Below are positions 40,836-49,217 of a stretch of 64,000 nt of DNA, piece after piece. The position numbers and the translations under genes are program-made. The notes beneath the pieces were generated by a model. That model was given only the letters and a program-made list of their open reading frames with translations. It was not told the origin of the DNA and made no database searches. Position 1 is the first letter of the stretch, and every line of letters begins with the position of its first letter. This DNA is from Streptomyces roseicoloratus (lineage in GTDB: Bacteria > Actinomycetota > Actinomycetes > Streptomycetales > Streptomycetaceae), in the NCBI RefSeq assembly GCF_004117935.1, contig NZ_SDOY01000143.1, forward strand, positions 50,898 to 114,897. Direction: 5' to 3'.

Positions 40836-42044
40836 GTGTCGAAGACGCAAGACGAGATCACTGCCGCGGACGCGCACAGCGCCCACAACTACCACCCGCT
40901 TCCCCTCGTCGTCGCCTCCGCCGAGGGGGCGTGGATGACCGACGTCGAGGGGCGCCGCTTCCTCGACATGCTCGCCGGCTACTCGGCGCTGAACTTCGGT
41001 CACGGCAACCGGCGCCTGCTGGACGCCGCGCGGGCCCAGCTGGAGCGGGTGACGCTCACCTCGCGGGCCTTCCACCACGACCGGTTCGGGGAGTTCTGCG
41101 CGCGCCTGGCGGAGCTGTGCGGCAAGGAGACGGTGCTGCCGATGAACACGGGCGCGGAGGCCGTGGAGACGGCGGTGAAGACCGCGCGGAAGTGGGGCTA
41201 CGAGGTGAAGGGCGTGCCGGACGGGCACGCGAAGATCGTCGTCGCGGCGAACAACTTCCACGGCCGGACGACGACGATCGTCAGCTTCTCCACCGACCAC
41301 GAGGCGCGCGACCACTACGGCCCGTACACGCCGGGCTTCGAGATCGTGCCGTACGGCGACCTGACGGCGCTGGAGGCGGCGGTCACGGAGAACACGGTGG
41401 CCGTGCTCCTGGAGCCGGTCCAGGGCGAGGCGGGTGTGCTGGTCCCGCCGCCCGGCTATCTCCGCGGGGTGCGGGAGCTGACGGCTCGGCGGAACGTGCT
41501 GTTCATGGCGGACGAGATCCAGTCCGGTCTGGGCCGTACGGGCAAGACCTTCGCCTGCGAGCACGAGGACGTGGTGCCCGACGTCTACGTGCTCGGCAAG
41601 GCGCTGGGCGGCGGTGTCGTGCCGGTGTCGGCGGTGGTCGCGGACCGGGACGTCCTCGGGGTGTTCCGGCCGGGCGAGCACGGCTCCACGTTCGGCGGCA
41701 ATCCGCTGGCCTGCGCGGTGGGCCTCGAGGTGATCGCGATGCTGCGGACCGGCGAGTACCAGCAGCGGGCGGCGGAGCTGGGCGAGCACCTGCACGCGGA
41801 GCTGAGGCTGCTGGTGGGCGGCGGCGCGGTGGAGGAGGTGCGCGGGCGCGGCCTGTGGGCGGGCGTCGACATCGCGCCGTCGAAGGGGACGGGGCGGCAG
41901 GTGTCGGAGCGGCTGATGGAGCGGGGTGTGCTGGTGAAGGACACGCACGGGTCGACGATCCGGATCGCTCCGCCGCTGGTGATCTCGAAGGAGGACCTGG
42001 ACTGGGGGCTGGAGCAGTTGCGGGCGGTGCTGTCGGAGACGTGA
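40836..42044 (+). CDS. rocD: Ornithine--oxo-acid transaminase
   Basis: PLP-dependent class III aminotransferase of 402 residues converting ornithine to glutamate semialdehyde. Characteristic HNYHPLPLVVASAEGAWMTDVEG near the start, LPMNTGAEAVETAVKTARKWGY, NNFHGRTTTIVSFS, FMADEIQSGLGRTGK and the PLP Lys in VLGKALGGGVVPVSAV. GTG 40836 follows CGGAG. Ornithine transaminase is favoured over acetylornithine transaminase by the NYHPLPVV start and the KWGYxVKGV motif. Confidence 0.94.
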   Translation: MSKTQDEITAADAHSAHNYHPLPLVVASAEGAWMTDVEGRRFLDMLAGYSALNFGHGNRRLLDAARAQLERVTLTSRAFHHDRFGEFCARLAELCGKETVLPMNTGAEAVETAVKTARKWGYEVKGVPDGHAKIVVAANNFHGRTTTIVSFSTDHEARDHYGPYTPGFEIVPYGDLTALEAAVTENTVAVLLEPVQGEAGVLVPPPGYLRGVRELTARRNVLFMADEIQSGLGRTGKTFACEHEDVVPDVYVLGKALGGGVVPVSAVVADRDVLGVFRPGEHGSTFGGNPLACAVGLEVIAMLRTGEYQQRAAELGEHLHAELRLLVGGGAVEEVRGRGLWAGVDIAPSKGTGRQVSERLMERGVLVKDTHGSTIRIAPPLVISKEDLDWGLEQLRAVLSET

Positions 42045-42061
42045 CGCAGGGTACGGCCGCC

Positions 42062-42147
42062 GGGACGGGGCAGGCCGGCCGGGACGGGGCAGGCCGGCCG
42101 GGACGGCTGTTGACCGGTGAACCTCCGCCGACCGGTGAACCTCCGCC
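42062..42147. repeat. Tandem repeats 3' of rocD (19-bp x2 and 18-bp x2)
   Basis: GGGACGGGGCAGGCCGGCC repeats exactly at 42062-42080 and 42081-42099, then GACCGGTGAACCTCCGCC at 42112-42129 and 42130-42147, the last overlapping a terminator arm. Two different repeats back to back in one short intergenic region. Confidence 0.85.
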
Positions 42148-42168
42148 GCGTCCTGGACGCGGCGGAGG
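42140..42168. terminator. Bidirectional terminator hairpin between convergent genes
   Basis: CCTCCGCCGCGTC (42140-42152) pairs perfectly with 42156-42168 around a CTG loop. It lies between the rocD stop and the stop of the glutathionylspermidine-synthase-like gene. Confidence 0.75.
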
Positions 42169-42204
42169 CGGCCGGTCCGGAGCCCGGGCCGCTGGGAGAC
42201 GGCG

Positions 42205-43389
42205 TCAGAGAATGACGTGCGGGACGAAGCGGGCGTACTCGTCGGTGACCGGGCCGGTCGACTCGCGGATCCCGAGCCCCGCCGACTCGTCGCCGACGGT
42301 CCACGCGCCGAGCACCACCCGGTTGCCGTCGAAGTCGGGCAGCGGGGCCAGTTCCTGGTAGACGCAGGGCTCGTCGCGCGGCACCGGCACCGCGCCGGGC
42401 TCGTGCAGGACGACGCCCGCGCCCTCGCGGCCGAGCAGGGGCTTGGAGACGTAGCCGGGGCCGGCGGCGAGCTCGCGCGGGCCGTCGAGATAGGCGGGCA
42501 GCAGGTGGGGGTGCCCGGGGTGCAGCTCCCACAGGATCGCGAGGAGCGCCTTGTTGGAGAGCAGCATCTTCCAGGCGGGCTCGATCCAGCAGGTGGTGCC
42601 GGTGCCGCCGCCGTTGTCGAGGGTGTCGAGGACGTGCGGGCCGAAGCGGTCCGTGGTGAGCCACTCCCACGGGTAGAGCTTGAAGCAGGCGCGGATGAAG
42701 CGGAGCCGCTCGTCGACGAAGCGCCGGGAGATCCGGTCCCAGCCGATCCGCTCGACCGAGAGCGCCTCGGTGTCGAGTCCGGCCTGCTGGGCGGTCTCGC
42801 GCAGGTACGCGACCGTCATCAGGTCCTCGCCGAGCTCGTCGTCCTCGGAGTGGACGAAGTGCACCGGGCTGCCGGGCGGCAGCAGGTGGGCCTGCCGCTT
42901 CCAGGCGTCGACGAGCCGCTCGTGCAGCGAGTTCCACTGGTCGGCGCCGGGGAAGCGCTCCTCCATCCAGAACCACTGCGGGCTCGCCGCCTCCACCAGG
43001 GAGGTGGGCGTGTCGGCGTTGTACTCCAGCATCTTGGCCGGGCCCGTGCCGTCGTACCGCAGGTCGAAGCGGGCGTAGACGGTGGGGAGTTCGGCCCGGC
43101 GGCGCCAGGACTCGGCGACCCGGGAGGCGAGCCGCGGATCGGTGATGCCGAGCTCGGCGAAACGATCCTTCTCGACGATGTGCGCCGCCGCCCCCAGGCA
43201 CATGGCGTGCAGCTCCTCGACGACCTCCTCCAGTGCCTCGACCTCGGGCAGGCTGAAGGAGTAGTAGGCGCTCTCGTCCCAGTAGGGGCGCAGCGAGCCG
43301 TCGGGGTAGCGGGTCAGGGGGTAGATCAGGCCCTGTTCCTCGACGGTCCGCTGCCAGCCGGGGCGGGGCTCGATGGTGTGGCGCTCCAC
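42205..43389 (-). CDS. Glutathionylspermidine synthase-like ATP-grasp protein
   Basis: A 394-residue protein of the GSP-synthase preATP-grasp/ATP-grasp family (E. coli YgiC/YjfC type). Seen: RYPDGSLRPYWDESAYYSFSLPEVEALEE, YARFDLRYDGTGPAKMLEYNADTPTSLVEA (metal and nucleotide binding), YVSKPLLGREGAGVVLHEPG and the C-terminal LGAWTVGDESAGLGIRES. Actinobacteria lack glutathionylspermidine, so a different amide ligation is expected. ATG 43389 is 7 bp after a small lipoprotein gene, an arrangement echoing E. coli ygiB-ygiC. Confidence 0.9.
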   Translation of the reverse strand: MERHTIEPRPGWQRTVEEQGLIYPLTRYPDGSLRPYWDESAYYSFSLPEVEALEEVVEELHAMCLGAAAHIVEKDRFAELGITDPRLASRVAESWRRRAELPTVYARFDLRYDGTGPAKMLEYNADTPTSLVEAASPQWFWMEERFPGADQWNSLHERLVDAWKRQAHLLPPGSPVHFVHSEDDELGEDLMTVAYLRETAQQAGLDTEALSVERIGWDRISRRFVDERLRFIRACFKLYPWEWLTTDRFGPHVLDTLDNGGGTGTTCWIEPAWKMLLSNKALLAILWELHPGHPHLLPAYLDGPRELAAGPGYVSKPLLGREGAGVVLHEPGAVPVPRDEPCVYQELAPLPDFDGNRVVLGAWTVGDESAGLGIRESTGPVTDEYARFVPHVIL

Positions 43390-43396
43390 GGCCGGA

Positions 43397-43690
43397 TCAG
43401 CCGCCGGAGGAGGAGCGGTGGCCGCCGAAGCCGCCGCTGTCGACCGCGGACCTGTCGAAGCTGCCGCCGCTGACCTTGCCCTTGCTGGACGAGCCGCCGT
43501 AGTAGTAGCGGCCGCTGGAGCTGCTGCTGCTTCCGCTGCGGCCGTCGCTGTCGCACTTGTAGTCCGGCAGCTCCTTGTACGTCACCGGGTCCACGCAGCG
43601 CCGGTCGGGCTCCGAGGAGCAGGCGGTGAGCGTCGCCGCGAGCATGCCCACCCCACCGAGTACCACCGTGGTCGACCTCAGTCTGCGCAC
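43397..43690 (-). CDS. Small Ser/Gly-rich lipoprotein
   Basis: A 97-residue protein: basic VRRLRSTTVV, hydrophobic core and lipobox LTAC near residue 21, then CVDPVTYKELPDYKCD with two Cys, and a Ser/Gly/Tyr tail (SSSSSSGRYYYGGSSS) ending GGHRSSSGG. GTG 43690 follows GGAGG. It is in one operon with the ATP-grasp gene (7 bp gap). The Cys-pair motif and tail resemble the DUF1190/YgiB type that precedes YgiC in E. coli; the relationship is suggested by order, not proven. Confidence 0.85.
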   Translation of the reverse strand: MRRLRSTTVVLGGVGMLAATLTACSSEPDRRCVDPVTYKELPDYKCDSDGRSGSSSSSSGRYYYGGSSSKGKVSGGSFDRSAVDSGGFGGHRSSSGG

Positions 43691-43800
43691 GACCCTGTCC
43701 TCCCCTGTCTCCCCTGTTCTCCGGACGAGGCGGTCGCCGCGCCCGGTTGCGATCGCACAGTGTAGGCCCGGCGTGGAATCCCGTCGGAGCCCCGTCGCAC

Positions 43801-43806
43801 TAGAGT
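43801..43806 (+). promoter_or_regulatory. -10 element, leaderless transporter transcript
   Basis: TAGAGT ends seven nt before the GTG start at 43814, the spacing of a leaderless promoter. No Shine-Dalgarno is present upstream of the GTG, which supports this. Confidence 0.55.
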
Positions 43807-43813
43807 CCCTTTC

Positions 43814-44674
43814 GTGCTCCTTGGGATGATGTGCGCACTCGGATCCGCCGTCTGTTTCGGGGCCGCCTCGGTCTTCCAGGCGCTCGGCGCCAGGGCGGCC
43901 GAGCCCGGCACGGGCGGCGGCGTCGACGTGGCGCTGATGTGGCGGGCGCTGCGGCAGTGGCGCTACGTGGCCGGGCTCGGCATGGACGGGCTCGGCTTCG
44001 TGCTCCAGGTCGTCGCGCTGCGCACCCTGCCGATCTACGCGGTCGGCGCCTCCCTCGCGGCCAGCCTCGCCGTCACGGCGGTGATCGCCTCCCGGATGCT
44101 GAAGGTACGGCTCCGCCGCGTCGAGTGGGCGGCGGTCGCGGTGGTGTGCCTCGGCCTCGCCATGCTGGCGCTCGCCTCCGGCGAGGAGGGCCACGAGAAT
44201 CCGGGCGCGATCCTGGAATGGGGCCTGCTCGCCGCGGCCTTCGGCGTGCTGCTCATCGGCGCCGCGGCCGGCCGGCTCCCGGAACGGTCACGGGCCCTGA
44301 CCCTCGGCCTCGCGGGCGGCATCGGCTTCGGTGTGGTCGAGATCGCCGTCCGGCTGATCGACTCGCCCGACCCCACCGACCCCGCCCTCTACGCCCTCCT
44401 GGTCGGCGGCGGCAGCGCCTTCCTGCTCTACACCTCGGCCCTCCACCGCGGCGCGGTCACCACCGCCACCGCGGGCCTGGTCCTCGGCGAGACCATCGGC
44501 CCCGCGGTGGCGGGCGTCGTCTGGCTCGGCGACCGCACCCGCGACGGCCTCGCCTGGCTCGCCCTCCTCGGCTTCGGCATCGCCGTCACCGGCTCCCTCA
44601 CCCTCGCCCGCTTCGGCGAACCCCCGCCTCCGGCGACACCGGAAGCGACCGCGGACGCGCAGCACCAGCACTGA
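43814..44674 (+). CDS. DMT superfamily transporter (EamA-like)
   Basis: Integral membrane protein of 286 residues with about nine to ten helices, starting directly with a helix (LLGMMCALGSAVCFGAASVFQALGA). Repeated EamA-type motifs: LRTLPIYAVGASLAASLAVTAVIASRMLKVRLRRVEW in the first half and GAVTTATAGLVLGETIGPAVAGVVWLGDRT in the second. Likely a metabolite or drug exporter. Start GTG 43814 appears leaderless. Divergent from the lipoprotein/ATP-grasp operon and convergent with the MocR gene. Confidence 0.88.
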   Translation: MLLGMMCALGSAVCFGAASVFQALGARAAEPGTGGGVDVALMWRALRQWRYVAGLGMDGLGFVLQVVALRTLPIYAVGASLAASLAVTAVIASRMLKVRLRRVEWAAVAVVCLGLAMLALASGEEGHENPGAILEWGLLAAAFGVLLIGAAAGRLPERSRALTLGLAGGIGFGVVEIAVRLIDSPDPTDPALYALLVGGGSAFLLYTSALHRGAVTTATAGLVLGETIGPAVAGVVWLGDRTRDGLAWLALLGFGIAVTGSLTLARFGEPPPPATPEATADAQHQH

Positions 44675-44758
44675 CCGGACCGGCCCCACGACGACCGGAA
44701 GGCCGGCCCAGCCGACGACGGCGAGGACCCTCCGCCCCGGGGCGAAGCTCCGGGCCCC

Positions 44759-46183
44759 CTACGGCAGCGCCCTGCACAACGCCCCCAGTGCCCCCGCCCA
44801 CCCACTGTCCGTGGGCGTCCCGTACCCCACCACCAACGCGTCCCGCCCGCGCGGCACGTCGGCGTGCCGGAAGCGGTTGATCCCGTTCAGCGCCAGCCCC
44901 TGGAAGGCCGCTGCCCGGATCACCGACTCCTCGGTGCCCGCCGGGAGTTCGAGCACGGCGTGCAGACCCGCCGCGATGCCGCTGACGCGCGTCCCGGGCG
45001 AGCACTCGGCGACGGCCGCGACGAGCTGGTCGCGGCGCCGCCGGTAGCGCAGCCGCATGGCCCGTACGTGCCGGTCGTACGCGCCCGACGCGAGGAACTC
45101 GGCCAAGGTCAGCTGGTCGGTGACGCCGGACATCCAGTCGAGATCGCCCTTCGCCGCCGCCACCTCGTCGACCAGGTGCTCCGGCAGCACCATCCACGCG
45201 AGCCGCAGCCCCGGCGCGAGGGACTTGCTGGCGGTGCCGAGGTACACGACCCGCTCCGGGTCGAGGCCCTGCAGCGCGCCGACGGGCTGGCGGTCGTAGC
45301 GGAACTCGCCGTCGTAGTCGTCCTCCAGGATCAGGCCGCCGGAGGCCCGCGCCCAGTCGACGGCCGCGGCCCGCCGGTCGGGCCGGAGGGCGCCGCCGGT
45401 CGGGAACTGGTGGGCGGGCGTCATCAGGACCGCACCGACCCGGTCCAGGGCACCGGTCCCCAACTCCTCGGTGCGGGTGCCCCGTTCGTCGAAGGGCAGC
45501 GCCGGCATCCGGATGCCCTCGCGGCCCAGCAGGTCCCAGTGGACGTCGAGTCCGTACGACTCCACGGCCACCTCCCGCACCCCGCGCTCCCGCATCACCC
45601 GGCTCATCAGCATGAGGCCGTGCACGAACCCCGAGCAGACGACGATCCGTTCGGGCCGCGCGTGGACGCCACGGGCTCGCGCCAGGTACTCGGCGAGCAC
45701 CGTGCGCAGTTCGATCCGGCCGCGCGGATCGCCGTAGCCGAAGGCCTCGTGGGGCGCGGCCATGAGGGCCTTGCGGGCCGCCTTGAGCCAGTCGGCGCGC
45801 GGGAAGGAGCCGAGGTCGGGGGTGCCGGGCAGCAGGCTGTGGGCGGGCTTGCGCGACGCGGGGGTGACGGCGGCGGCGCCGCCCGACGGGGCCGCGCGGC
45901 GCGGCGCGGGCCGGGGCGCCGAGCGCGGGGCCACACGGGTGCCGGAACCCTGCCGCGCGGTCAGCCAGCCCTCGGCGACCAGTTCCGCGTACGCGTCGGC
46001 GACGGTGTTGCGGGCCACGCCCAGGTCGACGGCGAGCGAACGCGAGGACGGCAGCCGGGTCCCGGCCGTGAGCCGCCCGCTGCGCACGGCTTCCCGCAGG
46101 GCGTTCATGAGTCCGTCGCGCAGGCCCTGCCCGCGCAGCTCCAGGTGCAGGTCGGCGCCGAAAGTGGCCCAGTCATCCGCCAT
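44759..46183 (-). CDS. MocR/PdxR family regulator (GntR HTH + aminotransferase domain)
   Basis: A 474-residue regulator. The N-terminal winged helix of the GntR type (GLMNALREAVRSGRLTAGTRLPSSRSLAVDLGVARNTVADAYAELVAEGWLTARQGSGT, residues 20-85) is joined by a Pro/Ala linker to a class I aminotransferase-like domain with GYGDPRGRIELRTVLAEYLARARG, EDDYDGEFRYDR and the PLP Lys in LGTASKSLAPGLRLAW. Such proteins sense PLP or an amine. It diverges with 47 bp spacing from the carboxymuconolactone-decarboxylase-like gene, its likely target. ATG 46183. Confidence 0.93.
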   Translation of the reverse strand: MADDWATFGADLHLELRGQGLRDGLMNALREAVRSGRLTAGTRLPSSRSLAVDLGVARNTVADAYAELVAEGWLTARQGSGTRVAPRSAPRPAPRRAAPSGGAAAVTPASRKPAHSLLPGTPDLGSFPRADWLKAARKALMAAPHEAFGYGDPRGRIELRTVLAEYLARARGVHARPERIVVCSGFVHGLMLMSRVMRERGVREVAVESYGLDVHWDLLGREGIRMPALPFDERGTRTEELGTGALDRVGAVLMTPAHQFPTGGALRPDRRAAAVDWARASGGLILEDDYDGEFRYDRQPVGALQGLDPERVVYLGTASKSLAPGLRLAWMVLPEHLVDEVAAAKGDLDWMSGVTDQLTLAEFLASGAYDRHVRAMRLRYRRRRDQLVAAVAECSPGTRVSGIAAGLHAVLELPAGTEESVIRAAAFQGLALNGINRFRHADVPRGRDALVVGYGTPTDSGWAGALGALCRALP

Positions 46184-46187
46184 GGGA

Positions 46188-46224
46188 ATGGACCATACCC
46201 GGGCACCACCCCGACCGTACGGTC
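46188..46224. promoter_or_regulatory. Divergent MocR promoter region with palindromes
   Basis: The 47-bp gap between the MocR gene and its divergent neighbour contains ATGGACCAT (46188-46196, near-palindromic) and the perfect 12-bp palindrome GACCGTACGGTC (46213-46224), six bp before the plus-strand ATG. Control of both genes by the MocR protein is inferred. Confidence 0.45.
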
Positions 46225-46230
46225 GACGGC

Positions 46231-46860
46231 ATGACCACCACGACGACGGGCACCGCATCCACGACCACCGCACCCACGACCGGCGCACCCGTGACCACCG
46301 CGGCGACCACCGGCGCCGGCACGGCCGCCCCCACCGCCGCCACCGGCGCACAGGGCGCGGCGCAGAGCGCGCCGCACGGCGCCCTCGCTCCCGAGCACCC
46401 GCCGCGGCTGGCCTTCGCCGAGCTGCACCCCGAGTTCTACAAGGCCATGACCCGCCTGGAGATCGCCGCGGCGAAGCACGTGGACCCGACGCTGTACGAG
46501 CTGGTCAAGATCCGTGCCTCGCAGATCAACAACTGCGCCTTCTGCCTGGACATGCACACCAAGGACGCGCTCGCGGCCGGCGAGAGCGTCCAGCGGATCG
46601 TGCAGCTGGCCGCCTGGCGCGAGTCCCGGCACTTCTACACCGAGCGCGAGCTGGCCGCCCTCGCCCTGACCGAGGCGGTCACCGTGCTCACCGACGGCTT
46701 CGTGCCCGACGAGGTGTACGCGGAGGCCGCCCGCCACTTCGACGAGACCTCGCTGGCGCACGTCATCGGCGCGATCATCGCGATCAACTCGTGGAACCGG
46801 ATCGCCGTGACCTGCCGCTTCACACCGGGCCACTACACGCCGGGCGGGTCCAGGCGATGA
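46231..46860 (+). CDS. Carboxymuconolactone decarboxylase/AhpD-like protein
   Basis: A 209-residue protein. The first 55 residues are a Thr/Ala low-complexity head; the rest is an AhpD-like domain with RLAFAELHPEFYKAMTRLE, the redox pair in NNCAFCLDMHTKDAL (C-x-x-C with His) and SHAxxxI-type AHVIGAIIAINSWNRIAV. Such proteins act as alkylhydroperoxidase or decarboxylase-like enzymes. The ATG at 46231 starts in the repetitive head; a shorter start cannot be excluded. Its TGA overlaps the next ATG (ATGA), so the two genes are coupled. Confidence 0.88.
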   Translation: MTTTTTGTASTTTAPTTGAPVTTAATTGAGTAAPTAATGAQGAAQSAPHGALAPEHPPRLAFAELHPEFYKAMTRLEIAAAKHVDPTLYELVKIRASQINNCAFCLDMHTKDALAAGESVQRIVQLAAWRESRHFYTERELAALALTEAVTVLTDGFVPDEVYAEAARHFDETSLAHVIGAIIAINSWNRIAVTCRFTPGHYTPGGSRR

Positions 46861-47636
46861 GCGCCTCCCCCGCCGGGTCCGCCGGCGCCGACGTCCTGCG
46901 TGCCCTGCACCTCGACCGGCCGGCCGGGCGGCCGCTGGTCCTGCCGGGGCCGTGGGACGCGGCCTCCGCGCGGGTCTTCGAGGAGGCCGGTTTCCCGGCC
47001 CTGGCCACGCCGAGCGCCGGGATCGACGCGGCGCTCGGCAACCCGGACGGGACCACACGGCCGGAGGAGATGCTGGCGGCCGTGGCGCGGATCGCGCGGG
47101 CGGTGTCCGTGCCGGTCAGCGCCGACCTGGAGGACGGCTACGGGCTGCCGGCCGAGGAGCTCGTGGCGCGGGTCCTGGAGACCGGCGCGGTCGGACTGAA
47201 CCTGGAGGACTCCGACCGCTCCGGCCACCGGCTGCGCGACCCGCGCGAGCAGGCCGAACGGCTCGCGGCGGTACGGGCGGCGGCCGGGCCGGCGCTGTTC
47301 GTCAACGCCCGGGTCGACACCTACCTCCACGGCGGGACGGCCGAGGAGGCCGCCGAGCGGGCGGTGCTCTACCGCGCGGCGGGCGCGGACTGCGTCTTCC
47401 CGGTCCTCGCGCCGCCCGCGGACCTGCCGCGGCTGCGGGCGGCGGGTGTCGAGGGCCCGCTCAACTTCCTGGCGCGGCCGGGCGACCCGTCGTGCGCCGA
47501 GCTCGGCGCGCTGGGCGCCACCCGGATCACGTTCGGCCCGGGTCTCCTGCGCCGCACGCTGGCACACCTCGCCGGCCTGGCCGCCGGCCTGACGGCGGGT
47601 CCGGCCACTGTTCCGGCCCCCGGCCCGGCCGCCTGA
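46857..47636 (+). CDS. Isocitrate lyase/PEP mutase family protein
   Basis: A 259-residue TIM-barrel enzyme of the PEP mutase/ICL superfamily. Seen: LVLPGPWDAASARVFEEAGFPALATPSAGI, VPVSADLEDGYG (metal-binding DLEDGYG), AVGLNLEDSDRSGHRLRDPREQAERLAAVRAA and FVNARVDTYL. The Cys of true isocitrate lyase is absent, so C-C bond lyase activity on a 2-oxo or 3-hydroxy acid is possible but unnamed. Coupled to the AhpD-like gene and probably under the MocR regulator. Its stop lies inside a 15-bp hairpin arm. Confidence 0.88.
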   Translation: MSASPAGSAGADVLRALHLDRPAGRPLVLPGPWDAASARVFEEAGFPALATPSAGIDAALGNPDGTTRPEEMLAAVARIARAVSVPVSADLEDGYGLPAEELVARVLETGAVGLNLEDSDRSGHRLRDPREQAERLAAVRAAAGPALFVNARVDTYLHGGTAEEAAERAVLYRAAGADCVFPVLAPPADLPRLRAAGVEGPLNFLARPGDPSCAELGALGATRITFGPGLLRRTLAHLAGLAAGLTAGPATVPAPGPAA

Positions 47637-47679
47637 CCGGCCGTCGGCCGCGCCCCCGGGCCGGCGGCCGGTCAGGCGG
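47629..47679 (+). terminator. Terminator hairpin that includes a stop codon
   Basis: CCGCCTGACCGGCCG (47629-47643) pairs perfectly with 47665-47679. The TGA of the PEP-mutase-family gene is within the 5' arm. Loop of 21 nt is itself GC-rich; no T run. Confidence 0.6.
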
Positions 47680-47741
47680 CGGAGACGACGGCCGAGGGGA
47701 CCGGGGCGCCGGCCCGGCGCACGCCCTGAGGCCGGACACGG

Positions 47742-47775
47742 CGGTGCCCCCGGCCGGCGGCGGCCAGGGGCACCG
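47742..47775 (-). terminator. Hairpin downstream of mdh
   Basis: CGGTGCCCC (47742-47750) pairs with GGGGCACCG (47767-47775), 20-55 bp beyond the mdh stop on the minus strand. No U tract. Confidence 0.55.
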
Positions 47776-47795
47776 TCACGTCAGAGGCGCGGCTC

Positions 47796-48785
47796 TCAGA
47801 TGAGGCCGAGCTCGCGGACCGCGTCGCGCTCCTCGGAGAGCTCCTGGACCGAGGCGTCGATGCGGGCGCGGGAGAAGTCGTTGATCTCCAGGCCCTGGAC
47901 GATCTCGTACTTGCCGTCCTTGCAGGTGACGGGGAAGGAGGAGATCAGGCCCTCCGGGACGCCGTAGGAGCCGTCCGACGGGATGCCCATGGAGGTCCAG
48001 TTGCCCTCGGCGGTGCCGTTGACCCAGGTGTGGACGTGGTCGATGGCCGCGTTGGCGGCGGAGGCGGCCGAGGACGCGCCACGGGCGTCGATGATCGCGG
48101 CGCCGCGCTTGGCGACGGTCGGGATGAAGGTGTCGGCGAGCCAGGCCTCGTCGTTCACGACCTCGGCGGCGTTCTTGCCGGCGATCTCCGCGTGGAAGAT
48201 GTCCGGGTACTGCGTCGCGGAGTGGTTGCCCCAGATGGTGAGGCGCTTGATGTCCTCGACGGAGGCACCGGTCTTCTGGGCCAGCTGCGTCAGGGCGCGG
48301 TTGTGGTCCAGGCGGGTCATCGCGGTGAAGCGCTCGGCCGGGACGTCCGGGGCGGACTGCTGGGCGATCAGGGCGTTGGTGTTGGCCGGGTTGCCGACGA
48401 CCAGGACCTTGATGTCGTCCGCGGCGTGGGCGTTGATCGCCTGGCCCTGCGGCTTGAAGATGCCGCCGTTGGCGGCGAGCAGGTCGCCGCGCTCCATGCC
48501 GGCGGTGCGCGGGCGGGCGCCCACGAGGAGGGCGACGTTGGCGCCGTCGAAGCCCTGGTTCGGGTCGTCGAAGATGTCGATGCCCTTGAGGAGCGGGAAG
48601 GCGCAGTCGTCGAGCTCCATGGCGGTGCCCTCGGCGGCCTTGACGCCCTGGGGGATCTCGAGGAGGCGCAGCTTGACCGGCACGTCCGCGCCGAGCAGGT
48701 GGCCGGAGGCGATGCGGAACAGCAGCGCGTAGCCGATCTGGCCGGCCGCGCCGGTCACGGTGACATTCACGGGAGTGCGGGTCAT
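47796..48785 (-). CDS. mdh: Malate dehydrogenase
   Basis: NAD-dependent TCA-cycle enzyme, 329 residues, of the cytosolic-type MDH subgroup found in actinobacteria. Seen: VNVTVTGAAGQIGYALLFRIASG (Rossmann), LLVGARPRTAGMERGDLLAANG with the substrate Arg residues, VVGNPANTNALIAQ, MTRLDHNRALTQLAQKTG and the active-site WGNHSATQYPDIFHAEI (His). Monocistronic; the 540 bp upstream carries no gene. Confidence 0.97.
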   Translation of the reverse strand: MTRTPVNVTVTGAAGQIGYALLFRIASGHLLGADVPVKLRLLEIPQGVKAAEGTAMELDDCAFPLLKGIDIFDDPNQGFDGANVALLVGARPRTAGMERGDLLAANGGIFKPQGQAINAHAADDIKVLVVGNPANTNALIAQQSAPDVPAERFTAMTRLDHNRALTQLAQKTGASVEDIKRLTIWGNHSATQYPDIFHAEIAGKNAAEVVNDEAWLADTFIPTVAKRGAAIIDARGASSAASAANAAIDHVHTWVNGTAEGNWTSMGIPSDGSYGVPEGLISSFPVTCKDGKYEIVQGLEINDFSRARIDASVQELSEERDAVRELGLI

Positions 48786-49124
48786 GGCGATCTCCGTAAG
48801 ACAGCTGGCGGGTGGGGTTTCCCTTGCCCCTGAGGTGTCCCTGAAGGCGGCCCCTGAGGCTGGACGGCTCCTCGTGATCGATCGATGTCTCGACGTGAAG
48901 AGATATCCGGCGTCAGGCTATCGGACCGGGACCGGTGCGCACCTCCACCCCCTTGTGGTGCGGCTCACTGCCACCCGGCTGCCGACGCCCCCGGGACGGG
49001 TTCCGGGCCGGGCGCCGGCAGGCGCCGTGGCACGTAGCGGAATGGTCACCTCCGTCACCTCCGTGCCACAACGGCCCGGCGGGCCTTGAACCACGTTGGC
49101 ACGTACATGACCCTTGATCGCAGC

Positions 49125-49160
49125 GGCGCCCGTCCTCCCACGGGGGAGAGGACGGGCGCC
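49125..49160. terminator. 13-bp terminator-like hairpin
   Basis: GGCGCCCGTCCTC (49125-49137) pairs perfectly with 49148-49160 over a 10-nt loop. It lies between the DUF3017 gene end and the mdh promoter region, so it probably ends the folD operon transcript after it crosses the repeat array. Confidence 0.7.
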
Positions 49161-49217
49161 GTCATCGTTTCGGGTGAGCCCGCGATCCCGGGTGACGCCT
49201 CGGGTCGCGCCAGGCGG

